Position numbers and translations under genes: made by a program. The notes under the pieces were generated by a model. That model was not told the origin of the DNA, made no database searches, and worked only from the letters and a program-made list of their open reading frames with translations. From Trichosphaerium sp. ATCC 40318 (taxonomy: Eukaryota > Discosea > Flabellinia > Trichosidae): a stretch of 64,000 nucleotides of DNA. Positions 35,297 to 46,017 of the stretch are shown here, piece by piece; positions within the stretch are counted from its first letter, which is position 1, and the number at the start of each line of letters is the position of its first letter. Where the stretch lies: positions 372,001 to 436,000 of the forward strand of contig JALMLS010000354.1 of NCBI GenBank assembly GCA_038496445.1, in the 5' to 3' direction.

Positions 35297-35941
35297 TTAT
35301 TCAGTTGTTTGTGGGGCTTGTATTTTTGTTGGTGCGCTTAATTCTCGCTCTGTAAGTTCTTGTTGACCATCCGTTTGTGTTTCATTCCATGCTTGACCTA
35401 TTTTATCCCTATTAATAAGCTTATACGTTGAGGCATCCCCATGCTCTTTGTAGGATGATAGCTGTATTAAATTGTGATCTGGATCACGTAAATAAAGCGT
35501 CCTTGTTCTTCCCTTTGCGCCTAGACCATGAATAGGCCCTTCAAAAGAAACACCACGATGCATTAATAAATCGGCAACAACCTCGACAGGTGTCACTGTA
35601 CTGAAACACAAGTCCGCTGAACCTACAGATAGACTACATAGAGCAGTTATAAACAATTGTAGAGTAGCGATTTAGAGAAAAACTGCAATAAAATCGTACT
35701 TTCTCGGCGCATTGGTGTGTGGTTTGCTCTTTTCTACTAGATTTATCTTCTCTGTCCCATACCTAAGCGCTGTGCGTGTTCCGCCGCTATACGTCTCTGC
35801 TGTCATACCCAAAACGTCACAGTAAAACTTTGCAGCTCGTTTGGCATTGCTCACAGTTAGTGATAAGTGGTCTAGCTTCTCAATAACTACGTTTGAGTTT
35901 TTTCTGTCCACAATTACGTGCTCATGACGTCTCTACGCCAT
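35297..35941 (-). CDS. glyoxalase/VOC-domain protein, GLOD5-like
   Basis: Vicinal-oxygen-chelate fold protein. A 33-base intron (35936-35904, GTAGAG...GACAG) joins ATG-GC at 35941 to give MAKNSNVVIEKLDHLSLTVS. This solves the lack of an in-frame ATG in the main exon. The first beta-alpha-beta module is KLDHLSLTVSNAKRAAKFY, CDVLGM and ALRYGTEKINLVEK. After an intron of about 60 bases the second module is GSADLCFSTVTPVEVVADLL and TRTLYLRDPDHNLIQLSSY. Metal-ligand candidates are the H of LDHLS and the terminal E/Q-type position in the DPDHNLIQ strand. Length and wording match glyoxalase domain-containing protein 5 rather than glyoxalase I. The disordered tail ends APQTTE at TAA 35297-35299. Substrate unknown. 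Confidence 0.8.
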
Positions 35942-36739
35942 AGTAAGTTAAACCAAACGTTATTATAGCGTTAGAGCGTACATTTTGTCTTGTATTGATT
36001 CTTAGCGTACTGTGCGTTATAATTTTCGGATTTACGCTATTACTACAACGTACAACACGAAGTAACATAGAATCGGACTATTTCGTCTCTTTCTACAAAT
36101 ACAGGTGACAATCTCACACAACCACCGCGTTTTGCGACGGTGAACAATCCAACGAGAGATGTTTAACCTTTTTTTACAAAAAGTCATAACCAATCCGAAG
36201 GTTTAAACAAAAAAAAAACTTCAATAAAGATTACTTGGTCGGGTAGGCCAAAAAATTATCACACACAAATTTTGCGCCAACATTGCGCCAACTCCTAATT
36301 TGTTTTGTTGGTAAAACAGAAAACAGCATCGACAATCACGTGATAAAAGAGCAAATGTATCTATTTTTTATGATCTTTCAAAAAAGGGCGGAGAAACTCG
36401 ATGTTTGTGTCTTTCGTCGGGTCACCTCTAGCTGTATCAGAACAACACATTTGTATATAAACAAATTAACAATCAATCATACACAGACACTTATTATTAC
36501 GAAATAGAGACAAATATATTTTGAGTGTTGGTTGTTGTAAAATTACATTAAGATTTTTATAGTACACATTTAAATTTACAAAAAAGAGTAATAGTCCGCT
36601 CGATCTGCCTTGTTTGTTTTTTGTTGATATTCTCCGTTGATTGGTTTTTGTTAGTGGCGTACTTGCGTTATTATGTCTCTCTCAGTTTTATACGTTTTGT
36701 AAGAAAGGAAACAAAAGCTACAAAAAAAGCTCCACCCAT
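35942..36739. other. intergenic region, no confident gene
   Basis: AT-rich, with a TCACGTGA palindrome near 36338. An open frame at 36283-36507 (plus) has no ATG at its start, and its composition is unconvincing. Nothing else was recognised. Confidence 0.35.
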
Positions 36740-37380
36740 TCAAATGTTCATGAGATAACCAAGGTCCATTTTGTGCTTTTTAACACCTCTAGATCTCTTA
36801 GTAACTCCGCCACCGTTTACCCAAGGTAAGGAAGGCACGTGACGTTGTGTTTGTTCTTGTAATACAGTCTCTCTGCAAGGTCCAATAGCGATGGTTTTAA
36901 ACCGAGCAGCCTCGTAATGTAACAGTAGAGACTTGTTCCTCGTTACCACAGACAAACCAAATATCATTGCCTTAAAATCAGACAATTCATCGTTGAATTG
37001 GCTATCATTCTCTGCGCTAGGCATCCGTTCTAAAAAAGGTATAAGCAACGAGATAAATGACGTAAATTTAACGGAGGTATTTTTTAGCTTTCAAAAAAAA
37101 AAAAGAAGCAAAAATAGGTTTTCTCTTACCTTTGCAAGCGTTCGATCTAAACATACAAAAGAGGGGTATGTGTTGACTAGCATGTTTCCGAAGTTTTGGA
37201 CTAAGTTTTGCTCCCTGATACTAAATCTCTATTAACACAAATCCTCTCTTTTCATACAAAGCAACTTTTGCAAAAACAGGCCAAAAAAAAAAAACAAAAA
37301 AAAAAAAAAACATAAAACACACGTGCCTTCTTGGATAGCTTAAAATGAAACATATAATCATTGACGTCATTGTTACTCAT
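36740..37380 (-). CDS. hypothetical protein, three exons
   Basis: Not confidently recognised. The ATG at 37380 gives MSNNDVNDYMFHFKLSKKA. After an intron with long poly-T runs the next exon reads RFSIREQNLVQNFGNMLVNT, YPSFVCLDRTLAK. The third (acceptor TTTTTTAG, about 37034) reads RMPSAENDSQFNDELSDFK and VVTRNKSLLLHYEAARFKTI. It ends with a Gly/basic tail at TGA 36740-36742, about 147 residues in all. The RNK-x-LL-x-Y-x-x-x-R segment faintly recalls the A domain of GINS Psf1, and the gene next door is Psf2. The C-terminal domain of Psf1 is not visible, so I do not make that call. Confidence 0.5.
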
Positions 37381-37757
37381 GTTTATTATAAGGTGCGATA
37401 CGTGTTGCTGTTAAAAATTATGGGCAGATTTTAGGTTGACAAAAACCAAAACACGTAACAAATATTTATTTTTGATATTGAATCACAACTCCTAAACTGT
37501 TCCGGCGAGAAATGACTTGTGGCTCATACTACGCAACACAAATTGTAAAAATACTTATAAGAAGAAATCATAGTGGGATAGATAATTGAAAAGAAAGACA
37601 ATGTAGGGTTGAAGTTTTGAAGAACAAAAAAGTACGCCCCGTCCTCCGTTCGTTAACGAAAAGAAACGTTGAAAAAAAAATCCCCAAAGAAAACCAAGAA
37701 AGTTCAAAAAAAAAAAAAAAGTGCGAGGAAGCTATAAGTTTTATATGTACATTAGTT

Positions 37758-39423
37758 TTAGTCTTCGCCTCTACGTAAACCGCGACGACGCGGAGCGGTT
37801 GTGGTCTGTGCCACACGTTGTGTTTGTATAGAGCTAGCTATCTACGAAATGCATGAGTTCTCGAGTCAAGGCAACAAATAGTGTGGATTTTGGAAAAACA
37901 TGCAGTTTTTGAAAGAAAAGAAAAAAAAAAAGTCCGGCTAAACTGTCCCTCTCTAAACGGTTGAGGTAGTTTTGTGAGTCAAACTGCATTAGTACTAAAC
38001 ATACAATATCATTGCCCGACTTTTTAAATAGACGAAAGTCATAGAGCGTCTTAGTAATAACAGGTCGAATCATATTGATTTCCATGTGAGAAAAATTTGT
38101 GAGATCTACAGAATGTCAGATTTAAATAATGGTCAATAAATGAAATAAACACGCAAAAGCGTGTCAACCATACAACCGGAAACATGTGTATGCATCCCGG
38201 CAACATCCACATGAGCGGACTTTTTAGATAAAAGCGAATTTATGCCCATAAATTGGTATTGAAATTGAAGAGAATAGAAAAAAAAAAAACCCACGTGTAT
38301 AGAAATGCTAACGTGTTGGATCCTTAAGTTAAATGTTGTATAGTTTTCTATATGTCCGGTGCTGTTTTAAGGGCATAAAATATAAATAGATATTGAGAGA
38401 TGAAAGAAAGGCGTTGGGTAGAGATGTACCAGGTGTAACACCCTCATTCTCAGGTAGTGTGAGTTGCTTTAGATTGCGCTGAATTGTATTTAACCGTTGA
38501 CCGAAAATATCTTCTAGTCTAGCACGGATTTGTTCAGGGTTCCTTATATCCTTATAGCAACTACAATGAATAAATAAGTAACACCCATACAAAGTATTAA
38601 TAAGGGGCAAAATGACGGCTAACAAAACAACCACCAAAGAGCAAAACACCCAAAGAGGAGAACAATTTGACAAATTGCAAAAAAATCTTCAAACAAAAAA
38701 TCACGTGACGGATGATAAATTTTCAGAATAACTATTTTCTGGTTGTGAACAAAAAACAATAAAAATAAGGAAAGCGTTTAGTGGTCATCATGACCACCCT
38801 TGTAACTACATACACATCAAGTAATCTGTATGCAATTTCCAAATAATACTCAGGCATTGGTGTCACTTCCGAATTCATTTCAGCTTCTTTTTCTCTTAGG
38901 AGTGCATCATTTAGGCTGTCTATATTAATATTTAATAACAAGAAGAAAAAATGGGTAGTTTAGCTTCGACGTTTCACGTGTTCAAAAAAAACTTATCGTC
39001 TTTTTTTTTTTTCCTTTTTTCGCGTTTACTGAAGAAACAAAAAAAACTGTTTTTATTTTCTCTATGACGTACCACTGCTTAGCCAACTAGGTATATCAAT
39101 TTTACATTCATTACCTATTGGTTTAATGTCAGTAATGGGTTTTTTCGTGCAGCAGCAAAAAAGTATTTAGTGCAGTTTTGATCAGTAGAGTATTTACGTT
39201 TATATAAATATACTGCGAGCCACATCGGTACTTCTATATGGACACTAGGTTCAAACGGGCCAAATTCTCCCTTTTAGTGGGCGTTAACGATGACTTGACG
39301 CACGAAACGGCGTACACTAATAAGCGTAATGGCATCCATAGACTTTAAAGGCATAATACCAATAATTGCATCCTCTGCCAAAAAAGCTATCTGCTCAGAA
39401 GTCAAGGACTCGTTTGGTTCCAT
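37758..39423 (-). CDS. PSF2: GINS complex subunit Psf2
   Basis: Replicative helicase accessory protein: GINS binds Mcm2-7 and Cdc45 to form CMG. The ATG at 39423 gives MEPNESLTSEQIAFLAEDAI then IGIMPLKSM, the Psf2 start (L-A-E-x-x-x-I-x-I-x-P). The next exon (about 39270) gives GEFGPFEPSVHIEVPMWLAV then LYKR, matching the GPFxPxxPVEVPLWLA block. IDIPSWLSS follows, then EVTPMPEYYLEIAYRLL, equivalent to the conserved TPMPxxYxE motif. After that are RNPEQIRARLEDIFGQR and HMEINMIRPVITKTLYDFR, the final B-domain helix. The tail after a last intron is basic and Arg/Gly-rich (APRRRGLRRGED) with TAA at 37758-37760. If that intron is not used, the frame stops at 37834 instead. About six introns, some with poly-T or poly-A slippage-prone runs. 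Confidence 0.88.
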
Positions 39424-39447
39424 CCACACAAGTTTTCGCAGCTTAAA

Positions 39448-39697
39448 ATGGCACTTCCCGCCAATATTTCGATTCTACAAGCGTTGACCGCGCTTGTCTG
39501 CTGGAAGCCAAAATGTCAGTACAACTATGACTCTCAGCGCCGTACGACAAGTATGCGAATGCGTGGCCGAAGAGAGAGAAAAAAATACAAACAAAGGAAC
39601 ACTTCACCACCAATATTTTTTTTTCTTTACAAGTACTATTACGTTACATGCTGCAAAGAAGAGCTCAGTGAGTTCTTTTGAATATACGGAAAATTGA
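39448..39697 (+). CDS. possible small protein, start divergent from PSF2
   Basis: The ATG at 39448 lies only 24 bases from the PSF2 start on the other strand. The first exon reads MALPANISILQALTALVCWK then PKC, and an intron probably begins at GTCAGT near 39512. Downstream frames are Lys/Arg-rich, with an acceptor near 39630, but the splicing cannot be fixed. Not recognised. Confidence 0.3.
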
Positions 39698-39824
39698 AAA
39701 AAGCGTCAAACACAAATAGTTGTTCCCCACCAAGTTGACAAAGAAGTGAGAAAGCCCTTCTTTAATAAGGACAGTTCAAAATAAATGGTAAGAGATTCTT
39801 TCGTTTTTTTTTGTTGTTGAATAT

Positions 39825-41018
39825 CTATTCTGGTGCTGCTTCGAGTACAGCAGGTATAGCCTTGAACTTTTCGACCCACTCTTTGGCATCAGCCTCTGAC
39901 ATACCAACTTGGATAACTTTTGGTAATTCTTCGCACAACTTCTTGGACTAAAGACCGGATTAATCATCACGTAGATAGGCACGTAGTTAAAAAGTTTGGG
40001 ATTGAGTTTTTTTTTCCCAATTCCCAATTTGCTGTTGAAAGTGTTTTCACGTACGTCCATGACATTCATGCCCTTCTTGACTTGTCTGACAGTCTTAATG
40101 ACAGGGAACTTAACTTTATCATCGTAGCTCTTCAATATCAACTTGTATGTAGAATTAGCGCCTCCCTTGGCCTCTTCTTTCTTACCCTAACAAAGAAATC
40201 TTAGAACAAAAAAATGATTATCAAAAAACCGTACATCTTTCTTTGCATCACCTGCAGGTGCTCCTCCTGGTGGTGGTGCTGCAGCTCCTCCTGGTGGTGG
40301 TGCTCCTCCAGTAGGCATACCTCCAGCGGCAGCCGTCATGCCCATTTGAGCAAAATTAACTTGACCATTTAATGCGTTCTCGAAAAGCTTTCCAGGGTTC
40401 TCAATACCGTATAACTTGGAGAATTCAATAACTATCATTATAATATTAGTTCAAGTGATCAAAGACAGAAAAAACGGGTTTTGAGCGTCCACACACTACA
40501 AACAGAACAAATACATTTTTTGCCTTTGTTCACGGTTCGTTGCAGCGTAGGAGGTGTTGTTATAGTGTCAAAATGCGTTAATAAGGTAGTACGCACCTAA
40601 AGCACTCATTTCGACAAAGGTACAGTCCTTCATTAGCGCCATAATCTCTTTAACGCGGGCGCTTGAAGCAGAAACAGCACTGTCATCTTCTGGTGCTGGT
40701 TCGATACCATTGTTATCAGCTTTATCCTTTCCAGCGTGCATAGCCTTGAATTTGTCTATTACGCGTGGTTTGCGGTCCTTATCACCCTTTTTTTTCTCGG
40801 TCTTATCCTCCTTCTTTTCTGCCTCAGAACAGTAGTACCTGGCGAATTGTGTGGAAGTTTGAGCGTAACTGGAGAGGGTTAGGTCGCTATAGCGCTGAGT
40901 TTACTTTTTGCACCTCAATAGGTTTGTTGGTGTTCCAGCCCATCTATAGGTGGTTTTTTGGCTATTTGGTCGCGCATTAATGCTGTAGCTCTTGTTATTA
41001 AGAGTAGGGCAAGCCAAG
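39825..41018 (-). CDS. MRPL12: mitochondrial ribosomal protein bL12m (L7/L12)
   Basis: Stalk protein of the mitochondrial large ribosomal subunit, which recruits translation factors. The exons around 40800-41018 encode an Arg/Ser/Thr-rich, acid-poor leader (RYYCSEAEKK at its end) fitting a presequence. The first ATG exon was not found, so the right-hand limit is provisional. The N-terminal dimerisation domain follows: VKEIMALMKDCTFVEMSAL then VIEFSKLYGIENPGKLF. The hinge is an Ala/Gly/Pro-rich flexible segment (GGAPPPGGAAAPPPGGAPAG). The C-terminal factor-binding domain is YKLILKSYDDKVKFPVIKTV, RQVKKGMNVMDVRE, then CEELPKVIQVGMSEADAKEW and ending AIPAVLEAAPE at TAG 39825-39827. The K-x-x-V-I-K-x-V-R core is intact. 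Confidence 0.85.
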
Positions 41019-41273
41019 CTAACTATAAGTGAGTACCAATAAAGATTAGCGCTGTGCGAACTTTTTTTTTGTGGTAGTGTTTGTTGAGCGGGATTGAGCT
41101 CTGTAGGCGACAGGTCGTAATTTCGCAATTTTGTACATAGTATTATTATCGACACAGGCCGTAGCCACTTAAAATATTTATTACAGTTGGCCTCGAAAAA
41201 AAGTGGTAGGAGAACCACGTTGACAACGCTAAAATACTGTAGAGGTTGATAACCTTCGTTCAACGTCAGCAAA

Positions 41274-42613
41274 ATGGGTATTTGTAAGAAGTGCAATAAG
41301 AAACGCACTCAATTTTTTGATTATCAACAAGAGATGTATATTTGTGAGGATTGTATGTATGAAGGCAATGAAAGGGTATGTTGGCATCTATTTACGCGAT
41401 TTGACAGACACTAGCACTTTATTCGTACTTACACAGAGTGGATTAACGACGCAGAACATAACGGTCTAGAGTGTGGTATTTGTAACGAACAGATAAAGGA
41501 TACAGAAGATTTTATTCGTTTAACATGCATGGGTACGTTATTTATTTTCCAATCCAGTGCCATTACGAAGTTCAAACCTCTGTCATTCCGTTGATGACGT
41601 CTTACAAATAAAGACTTACATTTTGTTATCAGACACTTTTCACACCAGCTGCTTGGACAAGTATGGCTCTGCTAAACCACCAACAACCGTACGAATTTAT
41701 GTGCATCATTTGAAGCAATCACCGCTGTGGTCTAGTGCTAGAAAAGCCATTCTTTAAACTAAAAATTAACTGACCTTGTTAGGCTTTGGCAGGGTTTGGC
41801 TGTCCTATCTGTAACGTACCAATAGCACCTTCAGAAAAAAAAATGACACAAAACACCAAAATGGTTCAAGACATTATTACAAAATTACGTAAAATGTCTT
41901 GGATGCGCGATTTACTCCCTCAGCAAAATAAACCAGAAACCACAAGCTCTCCTATTGTCCCACGCATTATGAAAACTCCAGAGCAAGCAATAAAAGCAGC
42001 AGTACGTAATGCTTTAATAATGCTAGCAAGTAAAACTCAGTGTACTTGGTAGATGCCAACAGTGCCTAAAATCCCAGAAAAAAAGCGCTCGCCCAGGTAC
42101 GTTCCAGACGCAACGATACTTTTCGCAAGCGCTGCTAGTGACACGTTGTAACTAAGTGTATTCTAGGGTACACCCAATGGCTAATCCGAGTGTAATGGCG
42201 TCACGTACGCGCGGATTTAAGCCTGAGGAGAATTTACTCACTGGATCCGTCGATGACGACGATAACAAATACAAACGACGTAACCTTGTGAGCCTATTGG
42301 AACTCATTGGCATAGCGTACGTTGTCTTCCTTTCTAGTACAGAAAAAAGAATTTGAAAAAAAAAAACCTCTACGTGTCAAATTACTTTTATTGCAATCAA
42401 AAGCTCACAGGGTCCTTTAGTGAGCGCAAACCGGGAGCGCCACGCTCAGAGCCTCCAAAAATTAACAGCTTCCGCATGTTCCTACTTATACTCTTTGTCG
42501 TTGTTCTTGGCATAGTTCTCGTTGGTATGTTCTTTGGACCTGACTTACCTGAACTGCCGAACGGATTAAGGACTCAAACAACAGAAGAGGATGCTGACAT
42601 TGTTCAGTATTAG
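41274..42613 (+). CDS. ZFPL1: ZFPL1-like Golgi RING/B-box membrane protein
   Basis: Homologue of zinc finger protein-like 1, an integral cis-Golgi protein that supports matrix assembly. The ATG at 41274 gives MGICKKCNKKRTQFFDYQQE then YICEDCMYEGNER, the divergent B-box. The RING-like domain follows: GLECGICNEQIKDTEDFIRL, TCMDTFHTSCLDKYGSA and GFGCPICNVPIAPSE, with Cys/His ligands in order. After the intron beginning GTACGT near 42004 and another at 42097 come RVHPMANPSVMASRTRGF and DDDDNKYKRR. That is the ZFPL1 D-x-D-x-N-K-Y-x-R-R block. A C-terminal transmembrane helix (FLLILFVVVLGIVLVGMFF) and a short acidic tail end at TAG 42611-42613. About seven exons. Length and layout agree with the family. 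Confidence 0.88.
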
Positions 42614-43114
42614 CACAGTAACAATAGTTTTCATTCAATTCAAAAAGCAAAGAAAAGAAAAGTTGTGATTAACTTTGCGCCTTGACAAGCGCGATTTCGC
42701 TTGTAAAAAAACCAAATAAATCGACAGTTGTACAGTATTCTCTCGTTTTCGTTTGGTAACTAACTGGCAGCGTTTTTTTTTGGGGACGGCGACTTTAAAA
42801 TACCAAGCGGGGCTTAGCTTCGCCAGGCTTGAGTTGTTTGATTTGGAGGCTGTGAAACAGCGCCTCTTATTAAGGTTTCTCAATTTTGAGAGTAGATAAT
42901 TTTGAAGCGATTGTTTTGACTGCATTAGAGTAATATACGTTGTTTGTGTAGCAATAAACGCGAGTGAGTTCAAATGGTGTTAATTTACATCGATACATAG
43001 CTCAGTTGCGAATAAATGTCCTAAAAGATGCCTTGAGGACCAACAAGTGTGATCGCACAAATAATAACCTAAAAGAACGTAAGAAGCTTATTTCGCTACC
43101 ATAGCCCGTACCAT
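42614..43114. other. convergent intergenic region, no gene seen
   Basis: The region lies between the 3' ends of the ZFPL1-like and QCR8-like genes. Minus-strand open frames here have no coding character. Confidence 0.4.
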
Positions 43115-43480
43115 TTAGTAAAAGTACTTTTGTCTACCACCTGGGTCGGTACGGAAGATGTGCTCTCTGTTGCCGAATGGATAATCACCAAATGCAATGT
43201 AGTAACCAACTACCAAATAGATAGGCCAGTTACCCTGTTAAAGAGTTAATACGGTCGTATGAAGGGAAATGCTTGCTTTTGACCAGGCAGCGATTCTGTT
43301 GAACAAGTTCTTGTGAAAGCCCTTCATGATGTACTGTTGTCTAGGCGAGATAGAGTACACGATATGACCGCGAACTTTAGATGGCATCAAACGAACAATT
43401 GGCTCGTAGGCTACATTGTATGGCTTTCCAGAAGGATGGTAGTAAGGCCGGGTGTGGTCTGATGGGGAGTAGAACGACAT
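43115..43480 (-). CDS. QCR8: cytochrome bc1 complex subunit 8 (UQCRQ/QCR8-like)
   Basis: Small subunit of mitochondrial complex III in the inner membrane. The ATG at 43480 starts MSFYSPSDHTRPYYHPSGKP, a species-specific extension. The conserved core follows: KVRGHIVYSISPRQQYIMKG then FHKNLFNRIAAW, equivalent to the family's K-x-x-G-x-I-x-Y-S-(L/I)-S-P-x-x-Q-x-x-x-x-x-G. One intron then leads to the transmembrane helix exon (GNWPIYLVVGYYIAFGDYPF) and a charged tail ending GGRQKYFY at TAA 43115-43117. About 115 residues, slightly longer than human UQCRQ. Two exons. Confidence 0.8.
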
Positions 43481-43835
43481 GTTTTCTTCCTCGTAAACTA
43501 TGCGTTCGCGAGGCGACTTATTTATAATTTTGTTTAAGGAAGAATCTGCGTTACTCTGATGTTGTACAACTTCAGGTTACTGGTATGAGTTGCACAGAGG
43601 CGCTATGCGATCTCATACGCCAACTCTTGTTCTGCGTGTTTTGAAATTGATCACTCTCGGTGACACTGTACGCTGATCATGGTATAAGGCGCATTGATTA
43701 CAAGTCACAGTTCATTTAATAATTGTCGTTGCCTTTGTCTTCGCGAAATCGTATTCCATGAGTTTCCCGTTATTTGAAAAGTACTAGAACGCAGCGAAGA
43801 CCTGTCCAATGGCCTTACTCACTTTCATTTTAAAA
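43481..43835. other. intergenic region, no gene seen
   Basis: Upstream of the QCR8-like start. No palindrome, repeat or open frame of interest was recognised. Confidence 0.35.
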
Positions 43836-44265
43836 TCACCATTGTTGTGGGTGTTTTCTTGGTACACAGCTCTCCAATTTCTTGTCTGGCATTGACTGCG
43901 CGCCATAAAACCACATATTCCTCATCATGTCACATGAAGTACCACTAATAGCGCCAGTAATAGCGTCCGCGATTGAAACATGCGTAGAAACACCAAAGAT
44001 AGACTTACGTAAAGCACAGCGAGGATCATTATACACAAGACGTATAAAGAATAGCCTAAAACAAGAGAACGCATAGGAACTAACGTGTTATTCGTAGGTA
44101 AAGAAAGAAAAGCGAAGCGTGTTCTTTCATGGTCGCCAAGTCATCCACCACGCGTAAAAGTGGATTCAGTACACCATACAGACGAAAAGTTATCAGCACG
44201 TGATTAAAAGAATAAGTTTTGAAGGAAAAAATTATTGACTTTGTAATTAGGATAAGAGACCTCAT
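43836..44265 (-). CDS. hypothetical protein, one or two exons
   Basis: Unrecognised. The distal exon, after a TTGTTTTAG acceptor near 44054, reads RLVYNDPRCALRKSIFGVST, HVSIADAITGAISGTSCDMM and MWFYGAQSMPDKKLESC, ending at TGA near 43836. Its composition looks like folded protein. A proximal open frame (44265-44080) would supply VLNPLLRVVDDLATMKEH. The phase across the junction does not fit simply, so either the start exon or the joining is wrong. An alternative donor (GTAAGT near 43987) in another frame would give a short hydrophobic protein instead. Confidence 0.35.
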
Positions 44266-44309
44266 TTTGGGTTACATAGAGCATCGTCATTATTTGGAAA
44301 GGTATTAGA

Positions 44310-45751
44310 ATGGTTTTTATAAAGTGGAGGTTTGTATTGTTGTGCTAAACAGTTTTCAATGTTAGGGCAAAAAGAAGAAGGTTGTTAGCGACAGTAGACC
44401 AATAAAGGTTCTTACAATTGATGGTGGAGGTAGTCGTGGTGTTATTGCACTAGAATGTTTGATTGCACTTGAAGTAGAGCTTAGATCAAAAGGACTTGAG
44501 GTACATTAACGTTGAGTTCGTTTCTTGCTTTTTTGAAAGAAATTTTTTTTGGGTTTTCTTTTTCGTGCTTTCATTCGCGCTTTGCTTTGTAACATTCTTA
44601 ACGCTTGATATCGCACAAAATTTTTATCTACAGAAACAGCCTTATTTTGCCCAATGTAGTATATGTTGATCACGTGATTAACTTTTTTTGTAGATTTGGC
44701 AAGCATTTGATGTTGTTGCTGGAACTAGTATTGGTGGTTGTATTGCAATGATGATAGGACTTTTACATATGAGCGCAGTTGATGCTCAAACCTTTTTATA
44801 TAAATTAATACCTGTTGCATTTCCAATGAAGAAGTATAAAGTCTACAAACAGATGTTCAAACCATCACTTTATAAAACAAAAGTTTTTACTGAGTTCATG
44901 GAGGAAGAACTGTTCTCAAAAAAAATAGAAAACTACGACCGCGATACAAGTACGTTTAACTTACAAACCTGAACTCACTTTCTATACTAACCTTGCTTAG
45001 TTACAATGAAGACTTTTGGCGATAGAGTAGCATCACCAAAGGCAAGTTGCTGAAAAAGAAATCTGTACTTACTTTTTTCTCATAGGTATTTGTAACAACT
45101 GTAAATGATAAGAACGACGAAGTCGTGCTACTTAGAAGCTATCCAGAACCAGAAGATTCCCCTTTCCCTGATGTATTAGATATACCAGTAACAACAGCGG
45201 CGCTAGCAACTTCAGCGGCTCCAACATACTTCCCAGCGGTTGAAGTCGTCGATCCTGAAACAGACGAGAAATGTATGTACTTTTCCCATTTTTTTCTGCT
45301 TTGTAATTAAACCTTTGTTGTAGATCGCTTCGTTGATGGCGCTATGCGTGCTAATAATCCTACAGACCTTGCTGTTACTGAAGCAGGTCTTTTATTCCCT
45401 TCAAGGAACGTAGGACTTGTATTATCAGTTGGTACTGGATCGTTTAAAACAGAGCCAAAGGCAAAAGTAAAAAAAGGGTGGAAATGGATTTTTAGGATGC
45501 CAGATATAATATCAGATGTTACACATACTTCAAAGTTTATGGAACTCCTTGCTACACAACTAGAATTTGACTATTTCAGATGGCAACCAGAGCTTGAAGA
45601 ACAGCTTGTTTTAGATACTAGTGATGTACCACGATTAAAGAAGGCAATGAAGAGTATCAAAGAGTGGATGAAGGAAGCTGACAAGGCAAAAACTGTAGCA
45701 GAAAAAATAGCCGAGTTGCATTTTGATGAAGAAGAAAGTGCGACAAAATAA
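44310..45751 (+). CDS. patatin-like phospholipase
   Basis: Calcium-independent patatin/iPLA2-type lipid acyl hydrolase with a Ser-Asp dyad. A short first exon (MVFIKWRF) and a 32-base intron (44334-44365, branch-like GCTAAAC) lead in phase to GKKKKVV and LTIDGGGSRGVIALECL. The latter is the D-G-G-G-x-R-G oxyanion loop. VVAGTSIGGCIAMMIG carries the G-x-S-x-G nucleophile. FVDGAMRANNPTDLAV has the D-G-A catalytic Asp. Further exons give VTTVNDKNDEVVLLRSYPEP and LATSAAPTYFPAVEV. The C-terminal region is helical and charged, ending at TAA 45749-45751. All catalytic elements are intact, so it is probably active. No signal peptide or membrane helix. Substrate preference is not readable. Confidence 0.88.
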
Positions 45752-46017
45752 ACTAAAAACAAATGATTGAATGTAAAAAAAATGTGGTAAATAATGGTTT
45801 CCAAAAAACAACTGAGGTAGTGCATAGTGTAGGTCATTAAAAAAATCTATCAACTATACGTCAATCAAGTTATACGCCCTTCAAGGCCTACTAACTTGAA
45901 GGAGAAAGTCCTTATGTGGAGATCACAGTACACGTGACCCACGTGGACATAAGAATGACGTAAATAGAGTGATTAAAGACCACTGTGGTTGAAAAAAGTA
46001 CAAGGGGTGATTATTTT

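Noticed and set aside
37990-38015. A 21-base intron-like string (GTATGT...TACTAATGCAG) in PSF2
   Set aside because: It has a donor, branch-like and acceptor look, but removing it is not needed for the frame. Similar 21-24 base strings elsewhere dissolved once a longer, phase-correct intron was found.
40901-41308. Long minus-strand open frame of 135 codons
   Set aside because: It has no ATG and overlaps the start of the ZFPL1-like gene. Only its distal part is plausible as a bL12m leader exon.
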